From positions 614,186-678,185 of the forward strand of contig NZ_JACHGV010000001.1 of the NCBI RefSeq assembly GCF_014202475.1: a stretch of 64,000 nucleotides of DNA. The letters are read 5' to 3'. This stretch comes from Streptomyces paradoxus (GTDB lineage Bacteria > Actinomycetota > Actinomycetes > Streptomycetales > Streptomycetaceae). The notes beneath the pieces were generated by a model that was given only the letters and a program-made list of their open reading frames with translations, ran no database searches and was not told the origin of the DNA. The translations under genes were made by a program, and so were the position numbers. The first letter of the stretch is position 1; every line of letters begins with the position of its first letter. Shown piece after piece: positions 16,584-26,472 of this stretch.

Positions 16584-16605
16584 GGCACGGCTACGTGCCC
16601 GTGCC
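16584..16605. terminator. Hairpin between narJ-like and LamG genes
   Basis: Arms GGCACGG (16584-16590) and CCGTGCC (16599-16605) with an 8-base loop overlap the last codons of the LamG gene, in the convergent gap after the narJ-like stop. A modest terminator candidate for the plus strand. Confidence 0.4.
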
Positions 16606-18726
16606 CAGTCGCGAGATGTCGTCGTCGGCGAAGGCACCCGCGAACGCCTGCACCTCGTCCACGTCACCGTGCAGGTATTCACCCCACGCGTCACCGGTCC
16701 GGCCGCGGCCGATCTGAAGCGGGCCGGAGCCTCGCCAGCCGTCCGGGAGATCCGCGGTCGCGTCCGTGCCTGCCCTGCCGTCGAGGTAGAGCTTGATCTT
16801 GTCGGTGGCGTCGTCGTAGACGACGGCGAGGCGGTGGCCGACGCCCTCGCCGCCGTCCGCCATCTCCGACTGGGCCACCACCGTTTCGGGGGCACCCCGC
16901 TCGTCCTTGTGCGGCATCACCAGCTGCCAGGCGTGCTGTGCGGGCTGGTAGCGCAGCTTGAAGGCGTCGGTGTGCTCACCGGGCAGCGACAGCACCGTCA
17001 TGGGGCCCTCGGGCTCCGCGTCCGCCAGGCGTGCGACCACGCCGATGGTGAAACTGTCCGAGGTGTCGACGACCGGCCCCTCCGCCACCGCGTGGCCGGA
17101 CCTGCCGTCGAGGGACAGATGCCCGTCGCCGACGAGCGCGTAGGGCACCGCGGGGCAGTCCGGGTCGAGCTCCGGGAGGCACGAGCCGTCCGGGCCGCGG
17201 AAAATCGTCGCACCGGGCCCCAGCTTCAGGGGCCTGCCACCGTTCAGCTCGGGGCTGGCGCCGTCCCGGGCCGTCTCCAGTGGCCAGTGGCCGCGCAACG
17301 ACGGCTCGCGGTGCGCCAGTTCGGCGGCCTCGTCCGGCACGACCACTCGGTCGTGGACCCTGACGCCGCCCAGCTCGCCGTGCCAGCGGTCGTGGTAGCC
17401 GTTCCCGTCGCGGACCCGGCCGATCTGGAAGGCACCGGCCGTGGCGGCCGGCGTGGCCTCGGCCCTGGTGCCGACCTCATGGCCGTTGACGTACAGCTGC
17501 GCCTTGCCCGTCTCGGCGTCGTACACGCCCAGCAGGTGGGCCCATTCGCCGGTCTCCGGAGCACCGCCCGACACGGTTGCGCCGCCGACGGTGAACGACC
17601 AGTCCGGAGTCCCGCCCCGGGCGTTCAGACCGAGGGCGAACGCGGCCGACTCCCCCGCGTCCTGGCCGGCGACGGTCATGGTCCGGCCGGTCTGGGCCGG
17701 CCGGGCCCAGGCGCTGACCGCGAAGCTCTTGCGGGGGTCGGCGACGGCCGGGGCGTCCGTGGTGAGGTAGCCGTGGCTGCTGCCGTCCAGGGTCGCCGTC
17801 GCGGTGAGCTTCGTGCGGGCGGGGGCCGGGGCGCCGAAGGTGACGCCGGAGCCGGCGGCCGCGTCGGTGCCCGCCTCGGCGTCGGCGGACGTGGCTCCCT
17901 TCACGTCGGCCAGGGGCCAGTGGGCCACGGGCGCGCGGCCGGACTTCACGTAGAAGTCGTACGTCGACTGGCCGCTGCTTCGTCCGGCCCGGTCGATGGC
18001 CCGGACGGTCAGGCTCTCGGGGCCCGAGTCGAGGGGCAGGAAGGGGATGGTCACCGGCCCGCCCGGCCGCTCGGGGCGGACGGTGCCGTAGGGGCCGCCG
18101 ATGAAGCCGTAGGTGTAGGCCACGACGTCGTCGGAGGGCGAGTCCATGGTGAAGTGGCCGTAGACCCCCACTCCGTCCACCCAGAACACGTTCTCCGGGT
18201 ACTCGGGCGAGGAGATCGTCGCCTTCTCCGGGTTCTCGTCGTCGTAGACGAACTCGCAGACGGAGCCGTCACCCTCGGAGCTCCAGGGGGAGGACGCCTT
18301 GCCGTCGTTCGCGCGGACCCGCCAGGAGATGACGGTGTTCGGGGGGACGGACCCCTCCCGCATGTGCCACCGCTGCGAACCGCCCGAGAGCGTCGCGAAC
18401 GTCGTGTGCGTTAGGCGCTGTTCCACCCCTTCGGCGTCCGTCCACCACGCCTCGAACTCGCCCTTGACCATGTTGGCCTCGGAGGGGTGGTTGTCCTCCT
18501 CCGGGTCGTGCAGTACCGCGCTCAGGACGGGCGGCCCGGAGACGTACGCCCTCTGGTCCCCCGTCGCGCACGCCTTGTGCCCTGTCTCCAGGTCCTGGAC
18601 GAGCGGCTGCTTCGGCGGCAGGTTGTCCGCGGCCTGTGCCACGCCGGTGCCGGTCGTCATCACGGCCGCCACCGCACACCCCACCGCCAGCAGTCTGTGT
18701 CCGCCGGATCTCTTCGATGCGTCCAA
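16591..18726 (-). CDS. Secreted protein with two LamG/concanavalin-like domains
   Basis: 711 aa. Residues 1-32 are a signal peptide (RLLAVGCAVAAVMTTGTGVAQA). Residues 35-270 hold two beta-sandwich regions of fibronectin-like character (VISWRVRANDGKASSPWS; LTVRAIDRAGRSSGQSTY). A first LamG jelly roll spans about 275-460 (FAVSAWARPAQTGRTMTV, WAHLLGVYDAETGKAQLYVNG) and a second about 480-705 (FTIGVVARLADAEPEG, KIKLYLDGRAG). LamG domains bind glycans or protein ligands; no catalytic domain was seen. It resembles the repetitive part of large extracellular Streptomyces proteins but ends cleanly, so it may be a short family member. Confidence 0.85.
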   Translation of the reverse strand: MDASKRSGGHRLLAVGCAVAAVMTTGTGVAQAADNLPPKQPLVQDLETGHKACATGDQRAYVSGPPVLSAVLHDPEEDNHPSEANMVKGEFEAWWTDAEGVEQRLTHTTFATLSGGSQRWHMREGSVPPNTVISWRVRANDGKASSPWSSEGDGSVCEFVYDDENPEKATISSPEYPENVFWVDGVGVYGHFTMDSPSDDVVAYTYGFIGGPYGTVRPERPGGPVTIPFLPLDSGPESLTVRAIDRAGRSSGQSTYDFYVKSGRAPVAHWPLADVKGATSADAEAGTDAAAGSGVTFGAPAPARTKLTATATLDGSSHGYLTTDAPAVADPRKSFAVSAWARPAQTGRTMTVAGQDAGESAAFALGLNARGGTPDWSFTVGGATVSGGAPETGEWAHLLGVYDAETGKAQLYVNGHEVGTRAEATPAATAGAFQIGRVRDGNGYHDRWHGELGGVRVHDRVVVPDEAAELAHREPSLRGHWPLETARDGASPELNGGRPLKLGPGATIFRGPDGSCLPELDPDCPAVPYALVGDGHLSLDGRSGHAVAEGPVVDTSDSFTIGVVARLADAEPEGPMTVLSLPGEHTDAFKLRYQPAQHAWQLVMPHKDERGAPETVVAQSEMADGGEGVGHRLAVVYDDATDKIKLYLDGRAGTDATADLPDGWRGSGPLQIGRGRTGDAWGEYLHGDVDEVQAFAGAFADDDISRLGTGT

Positions 18727-18840
18727 CTGTCCCTCCCCTGTGAACTTCCCTCGGCCCGCCGGTCACACGAGCCGCTGGAGGTTAACAGGGGGGACCGGCT
18801 TCACAGAAAGTGTTTTCCCTTCTCCGGGCCGGTAGTTGGG

Positions 18841-20706
<1,866 letters not shown>

Positions 20707-20757
20707 CGCTGTCCCCTTCCGCCAGGGCGACGACTCTTCCCACACTCCAGCACAAAA

Positions 20758-20778
20758 CTTGAGTGCGCTCTTGTCAAT
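20758..20778 (-). promoter_or_regulatory. HAIR-like HspR operator and promoter of dnaK
   Basis: Read on the minus strand this is ATTGACA, 7 bases, ACTCAAG. The HAIR consensus is CTTGAGT-N7-ACTCAAG: the second half-site is perfect and the first matches four of seven bases. The first half also contains TTGACA (20777-20772), a consensus -35, so bound HspR would block RNA polymerase. It overlaps the last codons of the GDPD gene. Confidence 0.6.
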
Positions 20779-21514
20779 GCCGCGATGGGGTGATCGGCCC
20801 GCGCAGCGCCACCGCGCGCCGGGGGCGGTCGGTGACGAGCACGTCGACGCGCGGGTGGGCGAGGAAGGCCCGCATGAGCGTGTCGTCGTTGACGGTCCAG
20901 ACCATGGTGAACAGGCCGTGCCGGGTCGCCTCGCGCAGCACGTTGGTCCTGGCCAGCCGCTGATGGACGGCGACGCCGTGCGCCCCGCAGGCCCGGATGC
21001 GACGGGCGGGGAACAGCTCGCTGAGCCGTGTCCCCGGCAGCCGGGCCAGGGCGAGTTCCCTGCGGTCGCGCCCCAGGGACAGGGCGGTGCGTACACCGGG
21101 GTAGCCCCGGGTGACGGCGGCGACGGAACGGTCCTCCAGCGTCGTCACGACGAGCCCGTCCGTGCCGAGCAGGGCGACCGCCCGGTCGATCACCTCCCGC
21201 TCGTAACCGACCTCCTTGAGGTCGAGGTGGGCCACGAGCTTCCCGGCGATCAGCGCCATGACCTCGTCCACCACCGGTACGGCGTACCCGGCCCGCTCGC
21301 ACAGCTCGGCGTGCGTGAGCGCGGACAGCGGCGGTCCGGCGGTGCCGACCCGAGGGTCGTGGTAGACGACGAGGACGCCGTCCGCGGTGCGGCGGATGTC
21401 GAACTCGACGTACTCCGCGCCGGACGCGATCGCGTCCTCGTACGCCTCCCAGGTGGCGGCGCCGGCGCGCTCGGAGCCGCCGCGATGGGCGGAGACGGCG
21501 GGGTGTGGCGTCAT
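20774..21514 (-). CDS. Glycerophosphodiester phosphodiesterase
   Basis: 246 aa, cytoplasmic (no signal peptide). Hydrolyses glycerophosphodiesters to glycerol-3-phosphate and an alcohol. The catalytic HR pair is in VSAHRGGSE, the metal-binding [17 protein letters not shown] holds the ExD and His, and HLDLKEVG and [10 protein letters not shown] complete the TIM barrel. Start ATG 21514 overlaps the stop of the CorA-like gene in ATGA, so the pair is translationally coupled. That suggests linked roles in membrane lipid turnover and ion or membrane stress, which is inference. Confidence 0.92.
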   Translation of the reverse strand: MTPHPAVSAHRGGSERAGAATWEAYEDAIASGAEYVEFDIRRTADGVLVVYHDPRVGTAGPPLSALTHAELCERAGYAVPVVDEVMALIAGKLVAHLDLKEVGYEREVIDRAVALLGTDGLVVTTLEDRSVAAVTRGYPGVRTALSLGRDRRELALARLPGTRLSELFPARRIRACGAHGVAVHQRLARTNVLREATRHGLFTMVWTVNDDTLMRAFLAHPRVDVLVTDRPRRAVALRGPITPSRH

Positions 21515-22896
21515 GGTCGTCGGTTCCCGGAGGGCGAGCGGGGAGGCGGGACGGGGGCGAAGGCGTCGTCGGGCGCGGGCAGCAGCGAGCCGGAGCGCGT
21601 GCTGACCCGTCTGAGCAGCAACCAGCCGATCACGACCAGGACGACGAACGGCAGCCAGGCCAGTGCGTAGGCGGTGCCGTAGGCGCTCATGTCGAGGATG
21701 GAGCGGTGCTCGTCGACGTTCGTGCCGTTCACACCGAAGAAGGCCAGCAGCAGCGTCGGCGGGAGGGCGATGAGGGTGGCCGCGGCGACCAGGCCGGAGA
21801 CGGTGCGGTCGCGGCGGTCGTCGCGTTCGGCGAGTTCGGCGTCCAGGGCGGCGGAGCGGGCACTGATCACCGAGGTCAGGCGCTCGACCATGCGCGCCGA
21901 GTTCTCCAGGCTGTCGCGGATGCCGAGGGCGTCGCGCAGCGAGGACTGGAACGCCTCCGTGACCATCTCGGGGATCAGCAGGCTGTCCACGTAGGCCTCG
22001 ACACCGAAGGCCAGGTCGAGCTGGAGTTCGTTGACACCCGCGGAGAGGCGGGAGATCAGGGAGCGGATCTCGGTGGGCGAGTCGGTCAGGGCCTGCTCGT
22101 TGGCCTTCATCATGGCGAAGGCCGCCAGCCGGGTGCGCTGGAGCACGGACAGGGCGGAGATCATGCCGACGGCGACGAGGACCAGGCCGTTCTCGACGTG
22201 CGGGGCCCAGCCGGCCTGGACGGAGACGCCCCGGCCGAGGGCCGACAGGGTGAGACCGTGGTTCCTGACGTGGGGCGCGAGGCTCGCGTCGTAGGGCGTG
22301 GCGGGGTTCCACGGCATCCGGCCCCGGTAGACGATCTCGTTCAGCAGGATCGCCTTGCGGGCCTCGTCGGCGCTGAGCAGTTCGCGCTGTAACCGGCCGC
22401 CGGGGAAGACGAGTTGGTGCACGTTCTGGCCGAGGGCGAGCGGCCGGCCGCCGAGCCGCGCGGCCAGCGTCTGCGGGAGCTGGCGGTCGTCGAGCTCGAT
22501 CCGCTCCCGGTCGAAGCAGGTGGTGGCCAGCCAGACGGCGAGGTCGCCGGCGGTCGTCTCGCCGGCGAAGGAGCAGTCCACGACGAGGGTGGCGTCGCCG
22601 CGCGGGGTGGTGACCACGAGGATCCGCAAGGACGCCAGGCCGAGGCCGTGGTCGCCGTGCGGCAGCCGCAGCCGCCGGGGCGCGATCTGCTCGTCGAGGA
22701 CCGGGACGGGCAGCACGTCCTGGCTGGTCATCAGGTGGGAGGCGAACCGGCCGTAGTCGTAGCGGTCGACCAGGGCGCCGAGGGCGGTGTCACGGGGGCG
22801 GAGCCGTCCGGAGAGGCTGAACAGCAGCAGGACCCGGGTCCGGTCGCGGGTGGCGGAGTCGAGCACCGTGGCGTTCGCGGACGTTCCCGGCAGCAT
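21511..22896 (-). CDS. CorA-like two-helix membrane protein with GVN instead of GMN
   Basis: 461 aa. A large N-terminal cytoplasmic domain is followed by a long helical stalk (about 250-380, NELQLDLAFGVEAYVDSL... ERDDRRDRTVSGLV) and two C-terminal transmembrane helices, the architecture of CorA Mg/Co channels. The first helix ends LLLAFFGVNGTN, where CorA proteins have GMN, the selectivity motif. A GVN variant may transport another ion or act as efflux or sensor (inference). It is coupled by ATGA to the GDPD gene. A SigB-type promoter candidate lies at 22936-22960. Confidence 0.8.
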   Translation of the reverse strand: MLPGTSANATVLDSATRDRTRVLLLFSLSGRLRPRDTALGALVDRYDYGRFASHLMTSQDVLPVPVLDEQIAPRRLRLPHGDHGLGLASLRILVVTTPRGDATLVVDCSFAGETTAGDLAVWLATTCFDRERIELDDRQLPQTLAARLGGRPLALGQNVHQLVFPGGRLQRELLSADEARKAILLNEIVYRGRMPWNPATPYDASLAPHVRNHGLTLSALGRGVSVQAGWAPHVENGLVLVAVGMISALSVLQRTRLAAFAMMKANEQALTDSPTEIRSLISRLSAGVNELQLDLAFGVEAYVDSLLIPEMVTEAFQSSLRDALGIRDSLENSARMVERLTSVISARSAALDAELAERDDRRDRTVSGLVAAATLIALPPTLLLAFFGVNGTNVDEHRSILDMSAYGTAYALAWLPFVVLVVIGWLLLRRVSTRSGSLLPAPDDAFAPVPPPRSPSGNRRP

Positions 22897-22935
22897 CGCG
22901 TTCCTTCCGGCCCGGCGGTTCGAGGCGTCTGGTTT

Positions 22936-22960
22936 CTACCCCTGCGGGGGGTGGTGAACC
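22936..22960 (-). promoter_or_regulatory. Weak SigB-type promoter candidate
   Basis: On the minus strand GGTT (22960-22957), 15 bases, GGGTAG (22941-22936), fitting the GNNT-N15-GGGTA pattern of the SigB/SigF-family promoters seen elsewhere in this window. It lies 40 bases before the CorA-like ATG. The final base differs from the usual T/C. Confidence 0.35.
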
Positions 22961-22970
22961 GACGCCGCCG

Positions 22971-23000
22971 CGCGGGCCGCCCTTCCCGGGCGGGCCCGCG
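22971..23000 (-). terminator. Hairpin after osmC-like gene
   Basis: Arms CGCGGGCC (22971-22978) and GGCCCGCG (22993-23000) pair over 8 bases around a loop that can itself pair (GCCC/GGGC). It lies 18 bases beyond the OsmC stop on the minus strand. Confidence 0.5.
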
Positions 23001-23018
23001 CGACGGGGGTGAGGCGGG

Positions 23019-23447
23019 TCAGGCGAGCTTGGCGGTCAGTGTGATGGGCGTGGCCTTGAGGGCCTGGCTCACCGGGCAGCCGACCTTGGCCTCCTCGGCG
23101 GCGGCCTGGAAGGCCGCCTCGTCGATGCCGGGGACCGTGCCCTCGACGGTGAGGTGGATGCCGGTGATGCCCTCGCCGGGCTGGAAGGAGACGTCGGCCG
23201 AGGTGATGAGCTTGGTGGGCGGCGTCCCGGCCTTGTTGAGGATGTTGGAGAAGGCCATCGAGAAGCAGCTGGAGTGGGCGGCCGCGATCAGCTCCTCGGG
23301 GCTGGTCTTGCCGTTCGCCTCCTGGGCGCGCGAGGCCCACGTGACCGGCTGCTCGCCGATGGCCCCGGAGGAGTCGAAGGTGACGACACCGTTGCCCTCG
23401 AGCAGGTTGCCTTCCCAGACGGTGTGTGCGGAGCGCGTGGTAGCCAC
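23019..23447 (-). CDS. OsmC-family peroxiredoxin
   Basis: 142 aa, full length. Thiol-based reductase of organic hydroperoxides active in the cytoplasm as a dimer. The two redox Cys are in AAHSSCFSMAFSN and EAKVGCPVSQALK, about 65 residues apart as in OsmC/Ohr. The N-terminus ATTRSAHTVWEGNL is typical of OsmC rather than Ohr. The start is GTG at 23447 with AAAGGAAGAA upstream. OsmC genes are usually induced by osmotic or oxidative stress. Confidence 0.92.
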   Translation of the reverse strand: MATTRSAHTVWEGNLLEGNGVVTFDSSGAIGEQPVTWASRAQEANGKTSPEELIAAAHSSCFSMAFSNILNKAGTPPTKLITSADVSFQPGEGITGIHLTVEGTVPGIDEAAFQAAAEEAKVGCPVSQALKATPITLTAKLA

Positions 23448-23525
23448 GAGTTCTTCCTTTCGCGTGCGGACTCGCGTGCGGGCCCGTCGCCGGGCCCCGT
23501 GTCCCCCATCCGATCACACTACGGC

Positions 23526-25316
23526 TCAACTCACGCGGAAGACCTGCCCTCTGGCGGTGAACGGCAGCCGCGCACCCCGCGGGATCAGGTACGCGTGCTC
23601 GCGCCGCACCCGCAGCACGTCGCACCAGCCGTCGGTGATGATCAGGACGGGCGCGCCGGGCGGGAAGTCGTCGGCGCGGTGCAGCAGGTCGATGCCGGGC
23701 TGCAGGACGGTGCCGCCGCGGCCGTGGACGCGGACCCGGCCCGCGATCTCGGTGACGGGCAGGTAGCCGGCGTCGTGCGGGGCGGCGTCGCAGAACACGA
23801 CCCGGGCGGCCGGGACGTCCCTCGCCCCGGCGTAGGAGGCGATGGCGCCGAGGGCCTTGCCGAGCAGGACGCGGTCCATGGAGCCGGAGGTGTCCAGGAC
23901 CACGCCGAAGGTGCAGCGGGCGATCTCCTCGGGCGGGAAGTACCGTCCGGCGCGCGGGATGGCGGGGGTGGCCGCCTGGCGCCGTGAGGGGCGGGCGTAG
24001 GAGCGGACGGGCTCGGGGCGGGGGACGAACTCGTCGAACCAGCGGGCCAGCCGGGCGTCCCACGGCAGCGGCGGATGACTCAGCGCGCGGATCTCCTCGA
24101 CCAGGCCGCCGGGCAGGAAGCCGCGCTCCTGCCGCTGGTGCAGGTCGAGGCCCTGGGCTAGGCCGCGGCGGTAGAAGGCGTCGAGGTCGACGTAGTCGCG
24201 GGGCGGGCCGAGCGGGCCGCCGAGGATGTCACCGACGCCCTTGCCGCGCAGGGTGGCCAGCCGGCGTTTGCGGCGCAGGTCGCCGCTGATGCGGTCGTAG
24301 ACCTCCTCGGCGGACAGGCCGGCGAGCTCGGGGTCGTACAGCAGCCCGTCGGGCATGCTGCCGACCTGCATCTCGGTCAGCCAGCCGTTGATGACGTAGT
24401 CGCAGGCGACGTTGAAGAGGAACGGGTCGCGGGTGCCGCAGCGGTCGCCGTGGCGCAGGGCGGCGTGCAGCATCTCGTGGGCGAGGACGAACCGCCACTC
24501 CTCGTCGTCGAACCCGCGCAGCGGGTTGATGTAGATCTCGGCCGCCTCGGCGTCGACCGCCGCGATGGCGATGCCGTGGGCGCGGGCGATCTCGGCGTCG
24601 GCGACCAGCGTGATGCCGGACGCGATGCCGCCGAGCAGCGGGTAGGAGGAGATGAACCAGCTCAGCGCCCGCTGCCAGGGGCGCGGCCTGGGCACCTCGC
24701 CGTCCAGGCTGTCGCGGCGGCCGCCCGCCATGTCCATCGCGGCGGACACGGTCCGGGTCAGGGCGGTGGCGAAGGCCAGCTGCCAATCGGGCGGCCGGGA
24801 CCAGCCCGTCCACCGCGTCAGCAGCTGGTCGGGCTCGTCGCCGGCCGTGCCGCAGCGCTCGTAGACGGCGGGCAGTCCGTCGCGGCGCCAGCGGGCGGCG
24901 AGCTGCTCCTCGTCGCCGTCCGGGTAGGAGGCGGGCAGGTGCTCGGGGGTCTCGCCGATGCTGAAGCCGAGCAGGAAGCGGTTGACGACGGCGCAGCGGG
25001 CGGCGAGGTCGAAGCGGTCGGGCTGGACACGTTCGCCCTTGACGGCCGGCACGTGCCCGAATCCGAGGTGGAGGACGGCGTGGGCGAGCGCCCAGGCCCA
25101 GGCTGCGGGCTCGGCGTGGCGCAGCGGGTGGACGTGCAGATCGCCGTCGGAGTCGACGACCACGAGCCCGTCGCGGGGCGCGAGACGGCACTCCTCGTGG
25201 CGGCAGACGTCGAACTCCACGGCCGCGAGGGCGGGGTTGGCCCTCAGCAGCCGCATTCCCTCGGCGAAGGCCTCCCCCGCGAGGTCGCGCTTCTTCTGGG
25301 CGGGGCTCCGGCTCAC
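23526..25316 (-). CDS. VWA-like metallopeptidase-type protein (DUF2201), MoxR partner
   Basis: 596 aa. The N-terminal half resembles a zincin: ALAHAVLHLGFGHVP near residue 80 and, in the middle, VLAHEMLHAALRHGDR, an HExxH with a downstream His. The C-terminal third is a von Willebrand A domain with a MIDAS-type motif (VVLDTSGSMD) and IITDGWCD. It is coupled by an ATGA overlap to the AAA ATPase upstream. MoxR/VWA pairs act as metal-dependent chaperone or remodelling machines on client complexes; the client here is unknown. Whether the HExxH is an active protease is not evident. Confidence 0.87.
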   Translation of the reverse strand: MSRSPAQKKRDLAGEAFAEGMRLLRANPALAAVEFDVCRHEECRLAPRDGLVVVDSDGDLHVHPLRHAEPAAWAWALAHAVLHLGFGHVPAVKGERVQPDRFDLAARCAVVNRFLLGFSIGETPEHLPASYPDGDEEQLAARWRRDGLPAVYERCGTAGDEPDQLLTRWTGWSRPPDWQLAFATALTRTVSAAMDMAGGRRDSLDGEVPRPRPWQRALSWFISSYPLLGGIASGITLVADAEIARAHGIAIAAVDAEAAEIYINPLRGFDDEEWRFVLAHEMLHAALRHGDRCGTRDPFLFNVACDYVINGWLTEMQVGSMPDGLLYDPELAGLSAEEVYDRISGDLRRKRRLATLRGKGVGDILGGPLGPPRDYVDLDAFYRRGLAQGLDLHQRQERGFLPGGLVEEIRALSHPPLPWDARLARWFDEFVPRPEPVRSYARPSRRQAATPAIPRAGRYFPPEEIARCTFGVVLDTSGSMDRVLLGKALGAIASYAGARDVPAARVVFCDAAPHDAGYLPVTEIAGRVRVHGRGGTVLQPGIDLLHRADDFPPGAPVLIITDGWCDVLRVRREHAYLIPRGARLPFTARGQVFRVS

Positions 25317-26374
25317 CGGCGGGCCTCGACCAGCCGGGGCATGTCCCGGGCCGCCTCGACGAGGAACCAGGAGGGCAGCACGGGGTTGCCGTCGCTGTCG
25401 GAGGCGATGACCGTCTGGGCGACCTCGACGGAGATCTCGGCGAGCTGCACCAGCAGGGACTTGGCGCGGTAGGCGGTCTGACGGCCGTTCGCGGACATGT
25501 GCTCCTTGCTCGCGGGCAGTTCCTTGACCAGGCGGCCGCGGAAGGAATCAGCGAGGTAGTAGAGCAGGTCGCGGTCCTCCGGCCGGTTCGGCCAGCGGGC
25601 GTCGCCCTTGACGATGGCGTCGATGCCGTACCGGCTGCGGACGACCTTGACGTAGCCGCAGAAAGCGGTCGCGTGCGCCGGGGTCAGCGTGCCGTGCGCG
25701 AGGACCTTCAGGGTCTCCTCGTCGAGGTCCCGGCCGAAGGAGTACAGGGCGTCGGAGAGCAGGTGCCAGGAGCGGGGCGTGGAGAACGGCTCCTCCGTCT
25801 TCGGCGGCTTGGACCACAGGTGGTCGGGCCGGTCGGTGAGGTGGTCCACGATCCAGGGGTGGATGCCGTTGCTCCCGGCCCAGGTCAGCCAGTCCGCGGC
25901 GGAGGCCTCCAGGTGCACGTGCGCGAGGCGGTTGACGAGCGCGGAGGCGATGGGCCGGGCGAGGGCGTTGTCGGTGGCGCGGTTTCCGGCGCCGATGACG
26001 ATCGAGCCCTCGGGCAGCTCGTAGCTGCCGATCCGGCGGTCCAGGATCAGCGAGTAGAACGCCTTCTGCACGTCCGGCGTGGCCGCGTTGAGCTCGTCCA
26101 GGAACAGGCAGTACGGCTCGTCCCGGGCGATCGTCTCCGGCGGGCAGAACACCGAGCGGCCGTCGCGGATCTGCGGGACGCCGATGAGGTCCTCGGGGGC
26201 GAGCTGGGTACCCAGCAGGCTCACGCACTCCAGGCCCAGCGACTCGGCGAAGTTCCGTACCAGGGAGGACTTCCCGATACCGGGGGCGCCCCAGATGAAG
26301 ACCGGCCGGACGGTGGCCAGGCCGAGCAGCAGGTCCGGGATGCGGGCGGGCGTGACAGTGACGGCTGCCTGCAA
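25313..26374 (-). CDS. MoxR-type AAA+ ATPase
   Basis: 353 aa. Walker A is WGAPGIGKSSLVRNFAESLG near residue 35, Walker B is CLFLDELNAATPDVQKAFYS, and sensor-type residues follow (VIGAGNRATDNALARPI). The N-terminus QAAVTVTPARIPDLL and short length fit the MoxR family. The stop overlaps the VWA gene start in ATGA, so the two products are made together. This is the ATPase half of a MoxR/VWA system. Confidence 0.92.
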   Translation of the reverse strand: MQAAVTVTPARIPDLLLGLATVRPVFIWGAPGIGKSSLVRNFAESLGLECVSLLGTQLAPEDLIGVPQIRDGRSVFCPPETIARDEPYCLFLDELNAATPDVQKAFYSLILDRRIGSYELPEGSIVIGAGNRATDNALARPIASALVNRLAHVHLEASAADWLTWAGSNGIHPWIVDHLTDRPDHLWSKPPKTEEPFSTPRSWHLLSDALYSFGRDLDEETLKVLAHGTLTPAHATAFCGYVKVVRSRYGIDAIVKGDARWPNRPEDRDLLYYLADSFRGRLVKELPASKEHMSANGRQTAYRAKSLLVQLAEISVEVAQTVIASDSDGNPVLPSWFLVEAARDMPRLVEARR

Positions 26375-26472
26375 AGCAGCGACTCCTCAGGGGTGTTCGA
26401 GACGGACGCGCGGGTGTGCGGCGTCCGGGACGAACAGTGTGTGCGTACGGCCCCGGCGGGCGCAGCCGAATT

